Notes: generated from the sequence alone by a model not told the origin. DNA of 64,000 nt from Sediminibacterium goheungense (GCF_004361915.1 NZ_SNWP01000013.1:1-64000); one strand, 5' to 3'; shown: positions 37,164 through 46,145, counted from the stretch's first letter. A program made the numbers and translations.

Positions 37164-37246
37164 TGGGCAGGAGAGGATTCGAACCTCTGAAGTCGAAAGA
37201 CAGCGGATTTACAGTCCGCCCCATTTGGCCGCTCTGGAACCTGCCC
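37164..37246 (-). tRNA. tRNA-Tyr (GTA anticodon)
   Basis: 83 nt class II tRNA. Acceptor GGGCAGG / CCTGCCC, discriminator A, anticodon loop CTGTAAA giving GTA, long variable arm TGTCTTTCGACTTC region. Confidence 0.97.
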
Positions 37247-37289
37247 TTTAAATAACTCCGGACCAAAGCCCGGAGCTATTTAAATGAAG

Positions 37290-37362
37290 AGCCGAAGATG
37301 GGACTCGAACCCGCGACCTGCTGATTACAAATCAGCTGCTCTACCAGCTGAGCTACTTCGGC
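37290..37362 (-). tRNA. tRNA-Thr (TGT anticodon)
   Basis: 73 nt. Acceptor GCCGAAG / CTTCGGC, discriminator T, anticodon stem GCTGA / TCAGC with loop TTTGTAA giving TGT. First gene of the tRNA-tuf unit. Confidence 0.97.
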
Positions 37363-37466
37363 TTATTTTTTTTGTTCGATTTCCACAAAAAAACCTCGGT
37401 TTGATCCGCTGTTTTTATCAGTTAGTCATCTTACAAAATACAAAGAACTACCCGTTTTTGGGATGG

Positions 37467-37496
37467 CAAAGGTAATGGAAAACTTAATTCAGCAAA
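37467..37496 (-). promoter_or_regulatory. Housekeeping promoter of the tRNA-tuf-secE-nusG unit
   Basis: On the minus strand TTTG (37496-37493), 18 bases, TACCTTTG (37474-37467), extended to TACCTTTGCCATCC, identical over fourteen bases to the rpoB promoter. Confidence 0.85.
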
Positions 37497-37540
37497 ATTT
37501 TGCTTGGAAATTTTTCAGGTAGTTATGCACAAGGGTGAAA

Positions 37541-37613
37541 AGCCGCAAGCTACAAGCTGCAAGCTGCAAGGGTTTAAAATAGGCTTGAGCCTTGCAACTT
37601 GTGGCTTGTAGCC
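37541..37613. repeat. AAGCTGCAAGC word hairpin next to the hpf terminator
   Basis: Left arm 37541-37571 (GCAAGCTACAAGCTGCAAGC), right arm 37581-37613 (GCCTTGCAACTTGTGGCTTG). Same vocabulary as at 27.1-27.3 kb. Confidence 0.85.
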
Positions 37614-37644
37614 AAAAAAAAGCCCCGGCTTTAGGGCCAGGGCT
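37614..37644 (-). terminator. Rho-independent terminator of hpf
   Basis: On the minus strand AGCCCTGGC / GCCGGGGCT (nine pairs with one G-T), six-base loop, then seven or more T. Lies 11 bases past the hpf stop. Confidence 0.9.
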
Positions 37645-37654
37645 GGGTAATTTT

Positions 37655-37954
37655 TTAGGCTGCTAATTTTTCTTTTTTTCGTTTAATCTGTGAAACAATA
37701 GATTCCATGGCTGCATCGAATGACTCTTCGAATGACTTAGTGGAGGCTTTTACAAAAAAATCATGCCTCGGCACATGCACCCTTATCTCTACAATCTTGT
37801 CCTTAATGGTGTGTACTACATTGTCAAGCTTCAGAAAAACATCCACTTTCAGGATCCGATCATGAAAAGTGTTCAGTTTTTGAAGTTTACGTGATACATA
37901 GTCTACCAATTTGTCATCTGCATCAAAGTGCACGGTTTGAATGTTAACGTTCAT
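37655..37954 (-). CDS. hpf: Ribosome hibernation promoting factor, short form
   Basis: 99 residues matching the S30AE/HPF fold: MNVNIQTVHFDADDKLVDYVSRKL, DVFLKLDN, and the basic helix IVSQIKRKKEKL. It binds the 30S decoding centre in stationary phase and promotes inactive ribosome dimers or monomers. Length matches short HPF without the C-terminal dimerisation domain. It follows xerC after 284 bases and precedes the tRNA-tuf unit, a conserved order in this group. Confidence 0.93.
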   Translation of the reverse strand: MNVNIQTVHFDADDKLVDYVSRKLQKLNTFHDRILKVDVFLKLDNVVHTIKDKIVEIRVHVPRHDFFVKASTKSFEESFDAAMESIVSQIKRKKEKLAA

Positions 37955-38014
37955 AGCAACTCACGTTTAATCGGTGAAATAATTATGTGAAAGATCTTTT
38001 TTGCTGAGGCTGTA

Positions 38015-38039
38015 GCTACCGGATCTAAGCTCCGGTAGC
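38015..38039. other. Hairpin upstream of hpf
   Basis: Nine-base-pair perfect stem GCTACCGGA / TCCGGTAGC with a seven-base loop, about 60 bases upstream of the hpf start. No T-run in either direction, so not an ordinary terminator; perhaps a leader structure. Confidence 0.5.
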
Positions 38040-38193
38040 ATGATATACAAGTTAGACCATTTGCCCGAAAAAAAGAAATAAATAAGCGGATTTTTAGAAA
38101 GATTTATCAGAACTAAAATCACCCCCTCTTACCCCCGGAAAAAACAGTTGTCAATCAATAAAAAACACATCAAACCCTAACAAATCCATCTCT

Positions 38194-38235
38194 TCCGGTC
38201 TTGCCGACTTTCGGACTTTCGGACTCCCGGACTTC
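38194..38235. repeat. GGACTTTCGGACT word array
   Basis: GACTTTCGGACTTTCGGACT and CCCGGACTTC words immediately after the xerC stop. A related array (GGACTTCCTGACTTCCGG) is at 44983-45010. Confidence 0.7.
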
Positions 38236-38238
38236 TAT

Positions 38239-39138
38239 CTAAGCTTTCGGATGTGCCTTCTTAAAAACTTCCTTCAGTTTTTCAATCGTATTATGGGTAT
38301 ATACCTGTGTGGCGGCCAGACTGCTATGCCCCAGCAACTCTTTTACCGCATTGAGATCGGCCCCGTTGTTCATGAGGTGGGTAGCAAAACTATGGCGAAG
38401 AATATGCGGGCTTTTTTTCTGTATGGTAGTAACAGTGGCCAGGTGGTGTTTTACAAAGCTGTACACCTGTCTGGGCTGCAATGGCTTCCCTTTCTCGGTC
38501 AGAAATAAGCGGGGGTCCCGCCCCTCCTGCTGTACAGGCTTTTCTTTGATATATGACCTGAGAGATTGTATCAATTCACCCGATACCGGTATGATTCGCT
38601 CCTTATTGCCCTTTCCCAATACTTTTACCTGCTTCAGGGAATCATCTACCTGGGTTTCCTTTAACCCGATCAACTCACTTAACCGCATACCTGTACTGTA
38701 AAAAAGCTGTAGTACCAGCTTTTCCGTTCTCCCCTTCCAGTCGTCTGAAAACTCCACATAATCGAACAGGGTTTTCATGTCTTTCTCTTCCACAAAGGCC
38801 GGGAGGCGCTTATTGAGCTTCGGAGACACAATGGTGGTCATGGGCGATTGCTGAATGACACCGTTTTTTAACTGGAACTTGAAAAAGGATTTCAGGGCCG
38901 ATATTTTCCGGTTCAGGCTCCGGCTTTCCATCCCATCTTCTTTCATTTCTGCCAGCCAGCTCCTGATAAACATGGCTGTAATGGCCGGAATACCGGGTGC
39001 ATCGAACTGACTCTCCAGATAGGCAAAAAACTGCTCCAGATCGGTCTGGTAGGAAATAAGGGTATGCTGGGAATATCGCTTCTCAAAGCGGAGATGATCC
39101 AGAAAGGGCTGTATGACGGGATACCTGGGTTGGGACAT
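38239..39138 (-). CDS. xerC: Tyrosine recombinase XerC/XerD family
   Basis: 299 residues, typical of Xer recombinases. N-terminal SAM-like core-binding domain (residues 5-90) and C-terminal catalytic domain with R152, K176, H245, R248, H271 and the nucleophile Y280. It resolves chromosome dimers at dif. The position between rpsU and hpf is conserved in Bacteroidota, which argues for the housekeeping enzyme and against an integrase of a mobile element. XerC and XerD cannot be told apart here. The ATG directly follows the T-run of the rpsU terminator, so expression must depend on read-through or a promoter inside rpsU. Confidence 0.92.
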   Translation of the reverse strand: MSQPRYPVIQPFLDHLRFEKRYSQHTLISYQTDLEQFFAYLESQFDAPGIPAITAMFIRSWLAEMKEDGMESRSLNRKISALKSFFKFQLKNGVIQQSPMTTIVSPKLNKRLPAFVEEKDMKTLFDYVEFSDDWKGRTEKLVLQLFYSTGMRLSELIGLKETQVDDSLKQVKVLGKGNKERIIPVSGELIQSLRSYIKEKPVQQEGRDPRLFLTEKGKPLQPRQVYSFVKHHLATVTTIQKKSPHILRHSFATHLMNNGADLNAVKELLGHSSLAATQVYTHNTIEKLKEVFKKAHPKA

Positions 39139-39175
39139 AAAAAAAGTAGCCTAAAGTTACAAAACTCAGGCTACT
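39139..39175 (-). terminator. Rho-independent terminator of rpsU
   Basis: Stem AGTAGCCT / AGGCTACT (39145-39152 with 39168-39175), extended inside by imperfect pairs, followed on the minus strand by seven T that touch the xerC start codon. Confidence 0.85.
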
Positions 39176-39203
39176 GAATATATTCGGGGCTGATAAAGAG
39201 ATA

Positions 39204-39401
39204 TTATCCCTCGATTTTGCCGCTAGCGATCTGCTGCTTATAGATAGCTTTCAACACTTCTCCACGACGTCTAACTGACGGCTTGGTGAATGCCTGACGC
39301 TCTCTCAACTGTAACAGAACTTTGCTCTTTTCAAATTTCTTTTTGTACTTTTTGAGCGCCTTGTCGATGTTTTCGCAATCTTTTGAATCAATGATAAGCA
39401 T
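39204..39401 (-). CDS. rpsU: 30S ribosomal protein bS21
   Basis: 65 residues from the ATG at 39401 (MLIIDSKDCENIDKALKKYK); an in-frame extension upstream is inside the 5-prime leader. The basic helix RERQAFTKPSVRRRGEVLKAIYKQQ is characteristic. In Bacteroidota bS21 with bS18 and bS6 hides the anti-Shine-Dalgarno of 16S rRNA, so most mRNAs lack that site. This gene has a strong site (GAGGAGGT) nine bases before the ATG, fitting known autogenous control: ribosomes lacking bS21 can translate it well. Confidence 0.97.
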   Translation of the reverse strand: MLIIDSKDCENIDKALKKYKKKFEKSKVLLQLRERQAFTKPSVRRRGEVLKAIYKQQIASGKIEG

Positions 39402-39410
39402 AACGATTAT

Positions 39411-39418
39411 ACCTCCTC
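39411..39418 (-). promoter_or_regulatory. Strong Shine-Dalgarno of rpsU
   Basis: GAGGAGGT on the minus strand, complementary to seven of eight bases of the anti-Shine-Dalgarno, nine bases from the ATG. Exceptional in a genome where other starts lack one. Confidence 0.9.
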
Positions 39419-39436
39419 GGGTGTTTTTTAGGAGTG

Positions 39437-39467
39437 CAAAGATAGTATTCTCATTCAAACAGACAAA
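39437..39467 (-). promoter_or_regulatory. Promoter of rpsU
   Basis: On the minus strand TTTG (39467-39464), 19 bases, TATCTTTG (39444-39437). The predicted leader is about 30 bases and carries the Shine-Dalgarno. Confidence 0.85.
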
Positions 39468-39491
39468 TCTTTTCGGATTTTTTGGATTTCA

Positions 39492-39547
39492 TATCTCAGA
39501 TCGCAGATTTAAAAAATCTCACATCTGCGATCTGACATCTGCGATTT
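39492..39547. repeat. ATCTGCGATCTGACA word hairpin upstream of ribE
   Basis: Left arm 39492-39511 (TATCTCAGATCGCAGATTTA), right arm 39515-39547 (CACATCTGCGATCTGACATC). It lies between the divergent rpsU and ribE genes, so it cannot be a terminator of either. Confidence 0.75.
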
Positions 39548-39558
39548 AACTTGCAGCC

Positions 39559-40146
39559 ATGTTTACAGGCATTATTGAATCGTTGGGTACAGTTGTTTCG
39601 CTGGAGAAAAGCGGTACCAATATCAGTTTCTGGATAGCATCCCCTATTTCAGTGGAACTGAAGATTGACCAGAGCGTGAGCCATGAGGGCGTTTGCCTGA
39701 CGGTTGACGCACTGGCCGACGGCCGTCACCGGGTTACTGCCATTGAGGAAACACTCACCAAAACCAATCTGGGCAGCTGGCAAAGCGGCACCATCGTAAA
39801 CCTGGAAAGATGTATGGTGATGAATGGACGGCTGGACGGACATATTGTACAGGGACATGTTGACTGCACAGCCACCTGTATCCACAAACTGGAGAAAGAG
39901 GGCAGTTGGGAATTTACCTTTCAGATACCCCCCGCATTTGCCCACCTGATCATTGAAAAAGGATCGGTTGCCGTAAACGGTACCAGCCTCACCTGTTTCA
40001 ACGTTGGGAACGACCGGTTCACTGTGGCCATCATACCCTATACTTATACCCATACCAGCATCCGGCAAATTGCAGCAGGTTCAGTGGTGAATATTGAATT
40101 TGATATACTGGGGAAATATATTGAGCGGATGCTGCGCAGGTCGTGA
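39559..40146 (+). CDS. ribE: Riboflavin synthase alpha chain
   Basis: 195 residues. Two repeated lumazine-binding barrels: MFTGIIESLGTV starts the first with the catalytic N-terminus, and GHIVQGHVDCTA and VNGTSLTCFNV mark the substrate pockets. It converts two 6,7-dimethyl-8-ribityllumazine molecules to riboflavin plus a pyrimidine. A single gene here, without other rib genes nearby. No FMN riboswitch was seen upstream. Confidence 0.95.
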   Translation: MFTGIIESLGTVVSLEKSGTNISFWIASPISVELKIDQSVSHEGVCLTVDALADGRHRVTAIEETLTKTNLGSWQSGTIVNLERCMVMNGRLDGHIVQGHVDCTATCIHKLEKEGSWEFTFQIPPAFAHLIIEKGSVAVNGTSLTCFNVGNDRFTVAIIPYTYTHTSIRQIAAGSVVNIEFDILGKYIERMLRRS

Positions 40147-40254
40147 ATGGTCAATGGTGAATGAAAGCTCTGATAATGCCATCATAAGGATACTCACTAC
40201 TGACTACTTACTACTCACTCATTTTCATTGACCATTGACAATTGACAATTCACA
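40143..40254. repeat. GTGAATGGTCAATG word hairpin
   Basis: Left arm 40143-40163 begins inside the ribE stop codon (GTGAATGGTCAATGGTGAAT); right arm 40224-40254 (TTCATTGACCATTGACAATT). Loop holds TGACTACTTACTACTCACTC words. Between convergent genes. Confidence 0.85.
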
Positions 40255-40255
40255 C

Positions 40256-42115
40256 TTACCCCACCGTCTTCCCTTTCAACGCCTGCCCTACGGCCTGATC
40301 CATGGCGCGTTCAGCAAAGGGGCGGGTCACTTCATTTAATTCTTCTATCTTATTGTGAATCAGATTTTTATCATCCATAGTCAAAGCTAATTGTAAAGCC
40401 TGCATGGCATTAGCCGTCAGCAATACCTCCTCTTTGGAAAGCAGATCAGGATTTTTGGTCATAAACTTTTCCGTAGCATCCAATATCTGTTCACCTTCTG
40501 TCCGGGCCTCCACCAAAGCACGGGTTACCATATCATCTTTGGCATGTGTAATGCTGTCGAGCAGCATTTGCTCCACTTCCTGATCGGTTAATCCATATTG
40601 CGGCTTCACTTCTATACTTTGCTCCACTCCGCTACGTAACTCTTTGGCTTTCACTATCAAAATGCCATCTGCATCTATTAAAAATTGAACTTCTACCTTG
40701 GGCAAACCAGCCGGCATTCCGGGAATACCGGTGAGGTTAAACTCAGCCAGCTTGCGGTTGTCTTTCACCAGATCGCGCTCTCCCTGAAATACAGATATAC
40801 GCATACTACCCTGCCCGTCTTTCTGGGTAGTATACTGTCTGCCTACCCTGGTGGGTATTTTTGAGTTGCGGGGGATCAGTACATCCATCAAACCACCCAT
40901 GGTTTCAATACCCAGACTCAGCGGGGTGATATCGAGCAGTAGGAAATCGGTATTATTACCCGCCAGGATATCGGCCTGAACAGCGGCGCCCAGGGCCACC
41001 ACTTCATCAGGATTTACGTCATCGTTTACCAGCCTGCCAAATAAGGTACTTACGGCTTCTTTTACAGCCGGCACACGCGTACTGCCGCCCACCATCACGA
41101 CGGTATCAATATCTTTTTTCTGCAGGCCCGCATCTTTCATGGCCAGCAGGCAGCATTCAATGGTTTTATCAATCAATGGTTTTATTAATGCACCAAATTC
41201 AGACCTGCTTAAGGTCAGCAAATCGCCATTCAGGTCTGCCGCAAAAGTCTCGTGATCGCTCAGGTACTTTTTGGCCTCTTCCGCTTTCAGACGTAATGAT
41301 TGATATAAATTTTTATTGATTTTCAAATCATTATAATCAATACTTGCTTTTTTAGTCCAATGTTGAATGATAGCATTATCGAAATCATCACCCCCCAGAT
41401 AGGTATCGCCGTTGGTACTCAGCACTTCAAAAATGCCATTGGAGATTTTGAGGATGGAAATATCAAATGTACCCCCACCGAGGTCGTAAACGGCGATGGT
41501 TTTCTCTTCTTCCTTGTTCAGACCCAGTCCATAAGCCAGACTTGCCGCCGTGGGTTCATTCACAATACGCAGCACATCGAGTCCGGCCAGTTTACCCGCA
41601 TCGCGGGTGGCCTGACGCTGGGCATCGTTAAAATAAGCAGGTACGGTAATAACGGCTTTGGTAACCGGCGTTTTAAGTATATGTTCAGCTCTCTGCTTTA
41701 ACTCTTTGAGAATGAATGAAGAAAGCTCAATGGGAGAATAAAATTTATCCCCTACCTGTACCTTTACCAGACTTTCGGTATCATCATCAATGACTTTATA
41801 AGAAAAGAAATCAGCATGTTGTCCCAGGTCACGGTAGCTCTTGCCCATGAGTCTTTTTGCACTGAAAATGGTGTTGGCCGGATCGGTTTCGAGGTATTGC
41901 CGCGCATTTTCACCCACTTCTGCATTACCAAAAGCATCGAAATGTACCACACTGGGTACCAGACTACTGGTATTAAATTCCTTCAGGGCAACGGGAACCT
42001 TGCTCTCGGGGTGTATAATGGCTACCAGACTATTGGTGGTACCAAGGTCAATCCCCACAATCATTTCTGCCTGCTGTAAACTACCGGTTGCTATATTAAT
42101 GCCAATCTTTGCCAT
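40256..42115 (-). CDS. hscA: Fe-S assembly chaperone HscA (Hsp70 family)
   Basis: 619 residues. Hsp70 nucleotide-binding domain with [23 protein letters not shown] and [13 protein letters not shown], then a substrate-binding domain. The SLQQAE-like start and absence of a DnaK-type acidic C-terminus, together with a DnaK-divergent sequence, favour HscA, which with HscB helps transfer clusters from IscU. HscB and IscU are not in the window, so a second DnaK-like chaperone is the alternative. Confidence 0.85.
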   Translation of the reverse strand: MAKIGINIATGSLQQAEMIVGIDLGTTNSLVAIIHPESKVPVALKEFNTSSLVPSVVHFDAFGNAEVGENARQYLETDPANTIFSAKRLMGKSYRDLGQHADFFSYKVIDDDTESLVKVQVGDKFYSPIELSSFILKELKQRAEHILKTPVTKAVITVPAYFNDAQRQATRDAGKLAGLDVLRIVNEPTAASLAYGLGLNKEEEKTIAVYDLGGGTFDISILKISNGIFEVLSTNGDTYLGGDDFDNAIIQHWTKKASIDYNDLKINKNLYQSLRLKAEEAKKYLSDHETFAADLNGDLLTLSRSEFGALIKPLIDKTIECCLLAMKDAGLQKKDIDTVVMVGGSTRVPAVKEAVSTLFGRLVNDDVNPDEVVALGAAVQADILAGNNTDFLLLDITPLSLGIETMGGLMDVLIPRNSKIPTRVGRQYTTQKDGQGSMRISVFQGERDLVKDNRKLAEFNLTGIPGMPAGLPKVEVQFLIDADGILIVKAKELRSGVEQSIEVKPQYGLTDQEVEQMLLDSITHAKDDMVTRALVEARTEGEQILDATEKFMTKNPDLLSKEEVLLTANAMQALQLALTMDDKNLIHNKIEELNEVTRPFAERAMDQAVGQALKGKTVG

Positions 42116-42196
42116 ACTTATTCAGATAAGCCACAAAAATAAGCGATTGCCACCGAGGAGCATTTCGTTTTTGGAAAGAAAGAAGGGAGATAACAG

Positions 42197-42286
42197 AGGA
42201 ATAAGAAATAAGAAACATGAAATAAGAAAGTATTGGACAAATCCCGTTTCTTATTTCATATTCCTTATTCCTTATTTGTTATTTCT
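42197..42286. repeat. AATAAGAAAT word hairpin
   Basis: Left arm 42197-42229 (GGAATAAGAAATAAGAAACA), right arm 42246-42286 (TTTCTTATTTCATATTCCTT) running over the stop codon of the RDD gene (42279). Confidence 0.85.
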
Positions 42287-42656
42287 CAATCACTTCCGTT
42301 CCGCTCACCCAGTCATGCAGGGGTTTGCCGAGGAAGGGGATGAAGAAAAGATCGATGATGGTTACACGGGCCAGACTACGGAGCAGGATTCGCCAGAAAG
42401 CGGCTCTCCCACCCTGTTTATTCACCACTTTGGTATAGCTGAACCATTTGGCGGGTGAACGCTGAAATACGATTTCGAAAAAACTATAGTACACAAACAT
42501 CATCCCGAAAAATATCCAGCCGAAATTAAAATAAGGATAGCCCCAGTACTTTACCTGAAACATCCAGAACTTATTAAAGGCAAATGCCAGCAGAAAGACG
42601 ATCAATGTGTCTATCAAAAAATTCAATATCCGGGTGCCTTCGCCTACTTTTCGCAT
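42279..42656 (-). CDS. RDD-family membrane protein
   Basis: 125 residues. Three predicted transmembrane helices. RDD features: Arg in GTRILNFLIDTLIVF, an Asp in the first helix, and SPAKWFSYTKVV before the last part. RDD proteins are poorly characterised; some act as cation antiporters or stress-related membrane proteins. Alone on its strand and divergent from tyrS. Confidence 0.85.
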   Translation of the reverse strand: MRKVGEGTRILNFLIDTLIVFLLAFAFNKFWMFQVKYWGYPYFNFGWIFFGMMFVYYSFFEIVFQRSPAKWFSYTKVVNKQGGRAAFWRILLRSLARVTIIDLFFIPFLGKPLHDWVSGTEVIEK

Positions 42657-42668
42657 GGTGCAAAATTA

Positions 42669-42766
42669 GTGAATGGTGAATGGTGAATGGTCAATATTTA
42701 ATAACCTTTTAAAAAAGATTCTACCATCCTCATTCACCATTGACCATTCACCATTCACTACTCACT
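42669..42766. repeat. GTGAATGGTGAATGG word hairpin between RDD gene and tyrS
   Basis: Left arm 42669-42694, right arm 42730-42766 (TCATTCACCATTGACCATTC). It lies between divergent genes and its right arm merges into the tyrS -7 element, so here the repeat occupies promoter territory. Confidence 0.85.
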
Positions 42767-42773
42767 ATCTTTG
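42766..42773 (+). promoter_or_regulatory. -7 element of tyrS
   Basis: TATCTTTG, a perfect TAnnTTTG, 17 bases before the ATG. No -33 TTTG at normal distance: the position is filled by the word array. Confidence 0.6.
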
Positions 42774-42789
42774 CCGCAAATAACAAGCA

Positions 42790-44073
42790 ATGACCTTAAT
42801 TGAAGAGCTGCGCTGGAGGGGTATGATTCAGGATATTATGCCCGGCACAGAGGAATTACTGAACAAGGAAATGGTTTCAGGATACATTGGATTTGACCCT
42901 ACGTCTGATAGTCTGCATATCGGCAGTCTGGTACCTATATTATTATTAGTGCATTTACAGAAAGCCGGACATAAACCCATGGCCCTTGTAGGTGGCGCCA
43001 CCGGTATGATTGGCGACCCTACGGGTAAGAGTGAGGAGCGCAACCTGTTGAGCGAAGAAATACTGGCATTTAACCAGGAAGGGGTTCGGAGGCAGCTGGA
43101 GAAATTCCTGGATTTTGATCCTTCCAAACCCAATGCCGCGGAAATGCTGAACAATTACGACTGGTTCAAAGGCATCAGCTTCCTGAACTTTATACGTGAT
43201 GCCGGTAAGCATATTACGGTGAATTATATGATGGCCAAAGACAGTGTGAAGAAACGACTGGAAGGTGATACGGGCATGAGCTTTACTGAATTTACTTACC
43301 AGCTTATTCAGGGCTACGATTTCTACTGGCTCTACCAAAACAAGAACTGCAAACTTCAAATGGGTGGCAGCGACCAGTGGGGTAATATTACCACCGGCAC
43401 TGAACTCATTCGCAGAAAAGCAGGTGGTGAGGCTTTTGCCTTTACCTGTCCGCTCATACGCAAAGCCGATGGTGGCAAATTTGGTAAAACAGAAAAAGGC
43501 AATGTTTGGCTCGATCCTAAAAAAACATCACCCTACCAGTTTTACCAGTTCTGGCTCAATGCAAGTGATGATGATGCCAAAACCTGGATCAAAATATTTA
43601 CACTGCTCCCCGTTGCCGAAATAGATGCACTGATCAAGGCCCATGATGAAGCTCCGCATCAGCGTGCTTTACAGAAAAAACTGGCAGAAGAACTTACCTG
43701 TTTTGTGCATAGCCGTGCCGATTATGATTTTGCCGTAAAAGCATCTGATATTCTTTTTGGCAATGCCACCACTGAAACCTTACAAAGCCTGAGCGAAGAG
43801 CAACTTTTACAGGTGATGGATGGTGTACCTACCGTAGAAATCAGCAAAGCACAACTGGAAGCGGGTTATGATCTGGTTAGCTTTCTTGCCGAAACACAGA
43901 TTTTCCCCAGTAAAGGCGAGGCCCGTAAAATGTGGCAGTCTGGCGGTATTGGTTTGAATAAAGAAAAAATTTCAGCCGAAAAAAGCACCCTCACCACAAC
44001 CGATCTGTTACAGGGCAAGTATTTACTGGTACAGAAAGGAAAAAAGAATTATTATCTGGTGGTGGTGAAGTGA
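42790..44073 (+). CDS. tyrS: Tyrosyl-tRNA synthetase
   Basis: 427 residues. Class I signature [10 protein letters not shown], tyrosine-pocket residues in GYDFYWLYQ and GGSDQWGNI, and the KMSKS-equivalent KFGKTEKG. C-terminal S4-like RNA-binding domain ([16 protein letters not shown]). Charges tRNA-Tyr. The transcript leader predicted from the -7 element is short, with no T-box. Confidence 0.97.
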   Translation: MTLIEELRWRGMIQDIMPGTEELLNKEMVSGYIGFDPTSDSLHIGSLVPILLLVHLQKAGHKPMALVGGATGMIGDPTGKSEERNLLSEEILAFNQEGVRRQLEKFLDFDPSKPNAAEMLNNYDWFKGISFLNFIRDAGKHITVNYMMAKDSVKKRLEGDTGMSFTEFTYQLIQGYDFYWLYQNKNCKLQMGGSDQWGNITTGTELIRRKAGGEAFAFTCPLIRKADGGKFGKTEKGNVWLDPKKTSPYQFYQFWLNASDDDAKTWIKIFTLLPVAEIDALIKAHDEAPHQRALQKKLAEELTCFVHSRADYDFAVKASDILFGNATTETLQSLSEEQLLQVMDGVPTVEISKAQLEAGYDLVSFLAETQIFPSKGEARKMWQSGGIGLNKEKISAEKSTLTTTDLLQGKYLLVQKGKKNYYLVVVK

Positions 44074-44087
44074 TGTGTGAATTGTCA

Positions 44088-44261
44088 CTGGTGAATGGTG
44101 AATGGTCAATGGTCAATGGTGAGTAGTGAGTAGTGAGTAGTGAGTAGTGAGTAGTGAGTAGTGAGTAGTGAGTAAACGGTTTGGATAGCTTGTTATATTG
44201 TAATAACCTGGACTTTTTCTGGCAGCATACATAAAAATTCACCATTGACCATTCACCATTC
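44088..44261. repeat. GTGAATGGTCAATG hairpin with a GTGAGTA tandem array
   Basis: Left arm 44088-44119 (GTGAATGGTGAATGGTCAAT), followed by about eight GTGAGTA heptamers (44120-44174), then the right arm 44236-44261 (TTCACCATTGACCATTCACC). Between tyrS and the alpha/beta hydrolase gene on the same strand. Confidence 0.9.
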
Positions 44262-44289
44262 CCCCTCCTCTGATACATAATATCGTTCT

Positions 44290-44940
44290 ATGAAAATCTA
44301 TTTCCTCTCGGGGTTGGGTGCTGATGAAACGGTGTTTCATGACTTAGTGCTACCGGATGTGGACAGGGTTTACCTGAACTGGATGGAGCCTTTACCTGAC
44401 GAAAGCATGGAAGCCTATGCAAAGAGGATGGCTGCGAGAATAGATGACAAAGATCCCATCATCATTGGCCTTTCTTTTGGTGGTATGATGGCGATGGAAA
44501 TTGCCAGGCTCATAACAGTGAAACAACTGATACTGATTTCCAGTGCCAAAACCCGTAGTGAAATACCACCCTATTTCAGACTTTGCCGGTATGTTCCTCT
44601 GCACAAAATTGTACCCCTGCGACCTGTGGCGGGCAGCGATAGGTTACTGGGTTTCTTTTTTGGGGTTAGAAACTTTTCTCAAAAGCAACAATTGAAGAAC
44701 ATTATTCTGAATACCACCAAGGGTTTTAACCACTGGGCCATTCATGCGTTGGTGAACTGGAAAAATGAAACAATACCTGCTCCTGTTTTTCATATACATG
44801 GCAATGCCGACAAACTTCTCCCCTTGACCTTTATAAAAGCTGACCTGGTGATTGAGGGCGGTAATCATTTTATGGTGATGCAAAAGGCAAAAGAAATTTC
44901 AACCCATATCCTCAAAGTATTAGATAAATTCACATCCTGA
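44290..44940 (+). CDS. Alpha/beta hydrolase
   Basis: 216 residues. Begins with a beta strand and oxyanion loop (YFLSGLGADETVF), nucleophile elbow GLSFGGM (Ser near residue 59), acid in HGNADKLLP, and a final His in EGGNHFMV. Lid shortened compared with larger esterases. No signal peptide, cytoplasmic. Substrate unknown. Confidence 0.88.
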   Translation: MKIYFLSGLGADETVFHDLVLPDVDRVYLNWMEPLPDESMEAYAKRMAARIDDKDPIIIGLSFGGMMAMEIARLITVKQLILISSAKTRSEIPPYFRLCRYVPLHKIVPLRPVAGSDRLLGFFFGVRNFSQKQQLKNIILNTTKGFNHWAIHALVNWKNETIPAPVFHIHGNADKLLPLTFIKADLVIEGGNHFMVMQKAKEISTHILKVLDKFTS

Positions 44941-44982
44941 TTGCAGGAATCATCCTTGCCATGATCAGTTTTTTTCTCCGGA

Positions 44983-45133
44983 CTTCCTGACTTCCGGTCT
45001 TCCAGACTCATTCATCCAGACCTATTCGTAGATTTATTATTTACTCACAACTGACTAATGACTACTCACCATTGACCATTCACCATTCACCCCTTCCACT
45101 CACAACTGACTACTCACTACTCACTTTTCTCAC
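44983..45133. repeat. Mixed word array (GGACTTCC; CACTACTCAC; ATTGACCATTCAC)
   Basis: GGACTTCCTGACTTCCGGTC at 44983-45010, then GACTAATGACTACTCACCATTGACCATTCACCATTCACC words at 45041-45133 up to the stop of the next gene. Two convergent genes flank it. No long complementary partner was seen inside the spacer. Confidence 0.75.
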
Positions 45134-46089
45134 TGCCGTTGGCTTGCAACAGTTCTCCAGAACGCCCGGGTAGCTTTGATGTCTGCGTCGATATTATCGG
45201 TCATGGTGGAGTGGCCGGCATCCATGATTTCTACGAAAGATGCACCTTTCACCAGGCTTTGGTAATACATAACGGTTGCGGGTCTCGCTGCATCGTATTG
45301 ACCCGCCGTAAAGAGTACGGGTACTTTCAATTTTGACAGATCTCCGGTTCTATCATAGTTTTTCAGGTTACCGGTTGCTACAAATTCTTCCGGTCCCCAC
45401 ATATGCCTGTACACATTCAATGCCTGCAAACGCAGGGAACTGTCTACATAGGGCGATAATGGTTTTTTCCGGTTATAAAAACTGCCATAGTATAAATCAA
45501 GCGCATGGGCCAGTTGAGTGGAGTCGGTTTGCAAACCTTTGGCCAATGCCTGCAATGCAGCACGGGCAGTATCGGGAAGGCCTTGCATCAGCACATCAGC
45601 ATCTGATACCCAGGTCTGGGTGCGCATACAGGGACTCGCCAGCACGATGGACCTGATATTATCAGGATGCTGCAGGTAGAAATCCATGGCCAGCATGGTG
45701 CCGAATGAATGACCATAGAGATCGAAGCTGGTTATTTTCAGGTGTTGCAACAGTGCCGAAACCTGGTCCACATGGTGTTGCATATCCATGAGGCTGGTAT
45801 CGGTAATTTTATCGGAGCGCCCGCAGCCCAACTGGTCAAACAGAATAACGGGTCTGTCTTTGGCGATTGAATCGGCAAGCGGTGTTAAATAATAACTGGT
45901 AAAGCCGGGACCACCATGCAACATGAGCAATGGAATACCATTACCACCCCGCACTTTGTACCATATTTTACCGCCGTTCACCTGTAGAAATCCTTCCTGG
46001 TCCGGAATCTCTTTCTTTTCGGTGCTTGTACAACCCATATAACCAACTGCAACAATTGCTATCAGTAATAAAATGCGAAATGGTTTCAT
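45130..46089 (-). CDS. Prolyl-iminopeptidase-like alpha/beta hydrolase, lipoprotein
   Basis: 319 residues with a lipoprotein signal (MGC, Cys20 in VAVGYMGC). Oxyanion motif HGGPGFTS, nucleophile GHSFGTMLA, acid in TAGQYDAARP, base His in DAGHSTMTDN. The HGGPG signature belongs to the proline iminopeptidase (S33) group, so it may cut N-terminal Pro or act as an esterase outside the cytoplasm. Two genes on the same strand (this and the upstream SGNH hydrolase) could be co-transcribed. Confidence 0.87.
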   Translation of the reverse strand: MKPFRILLLIAIVAVGYMGCTSTEKKEIPDQEGFLQVNGGKIWYKVRGGNGIPLLMLHGGPGFTSYYLTPLADSIAKDRPVILFDQLGCGRSDKITDTSLMDMQHHVDQVSALLQHLKITSFDLYGHSFGTMLAMDFYLQHPDNIRSIVLASPCMRTQTWVSDADVLMQGLPDTARAALQALAKGLQTDSTQLAHALDLYYGSFYNRKKPLSPYVDSSLRLQALNVYRHMWGPEEFVATGNLKNYDRTGDLSKLKVPVLFTAGQYDAARPATVMYYQSLVKGASFVEIMDAGHSTMTDNIDADIKATRAFWRTVASQRQ

Positions 46090-46145
46090 AATCAGGTATT
46101 GTTTTCAGTGTTTTCAGTGGCAACCAATCAGCAGTAATCAATCTG

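Noticed and set aside
38239..39138. Tyrosine recombinase as integrase of a genomic island at the tRNA cluster
   Set aside because: Conserved position between rpsU and hpf, full Xer length, no attachment repeats at the tRNA genes.
44120..44174. GTGAGTA array as an origin or iteron cluster
   Set aside because: No DnaA boxes or replication gene nearby; it is part of the word-repeat spacer class.
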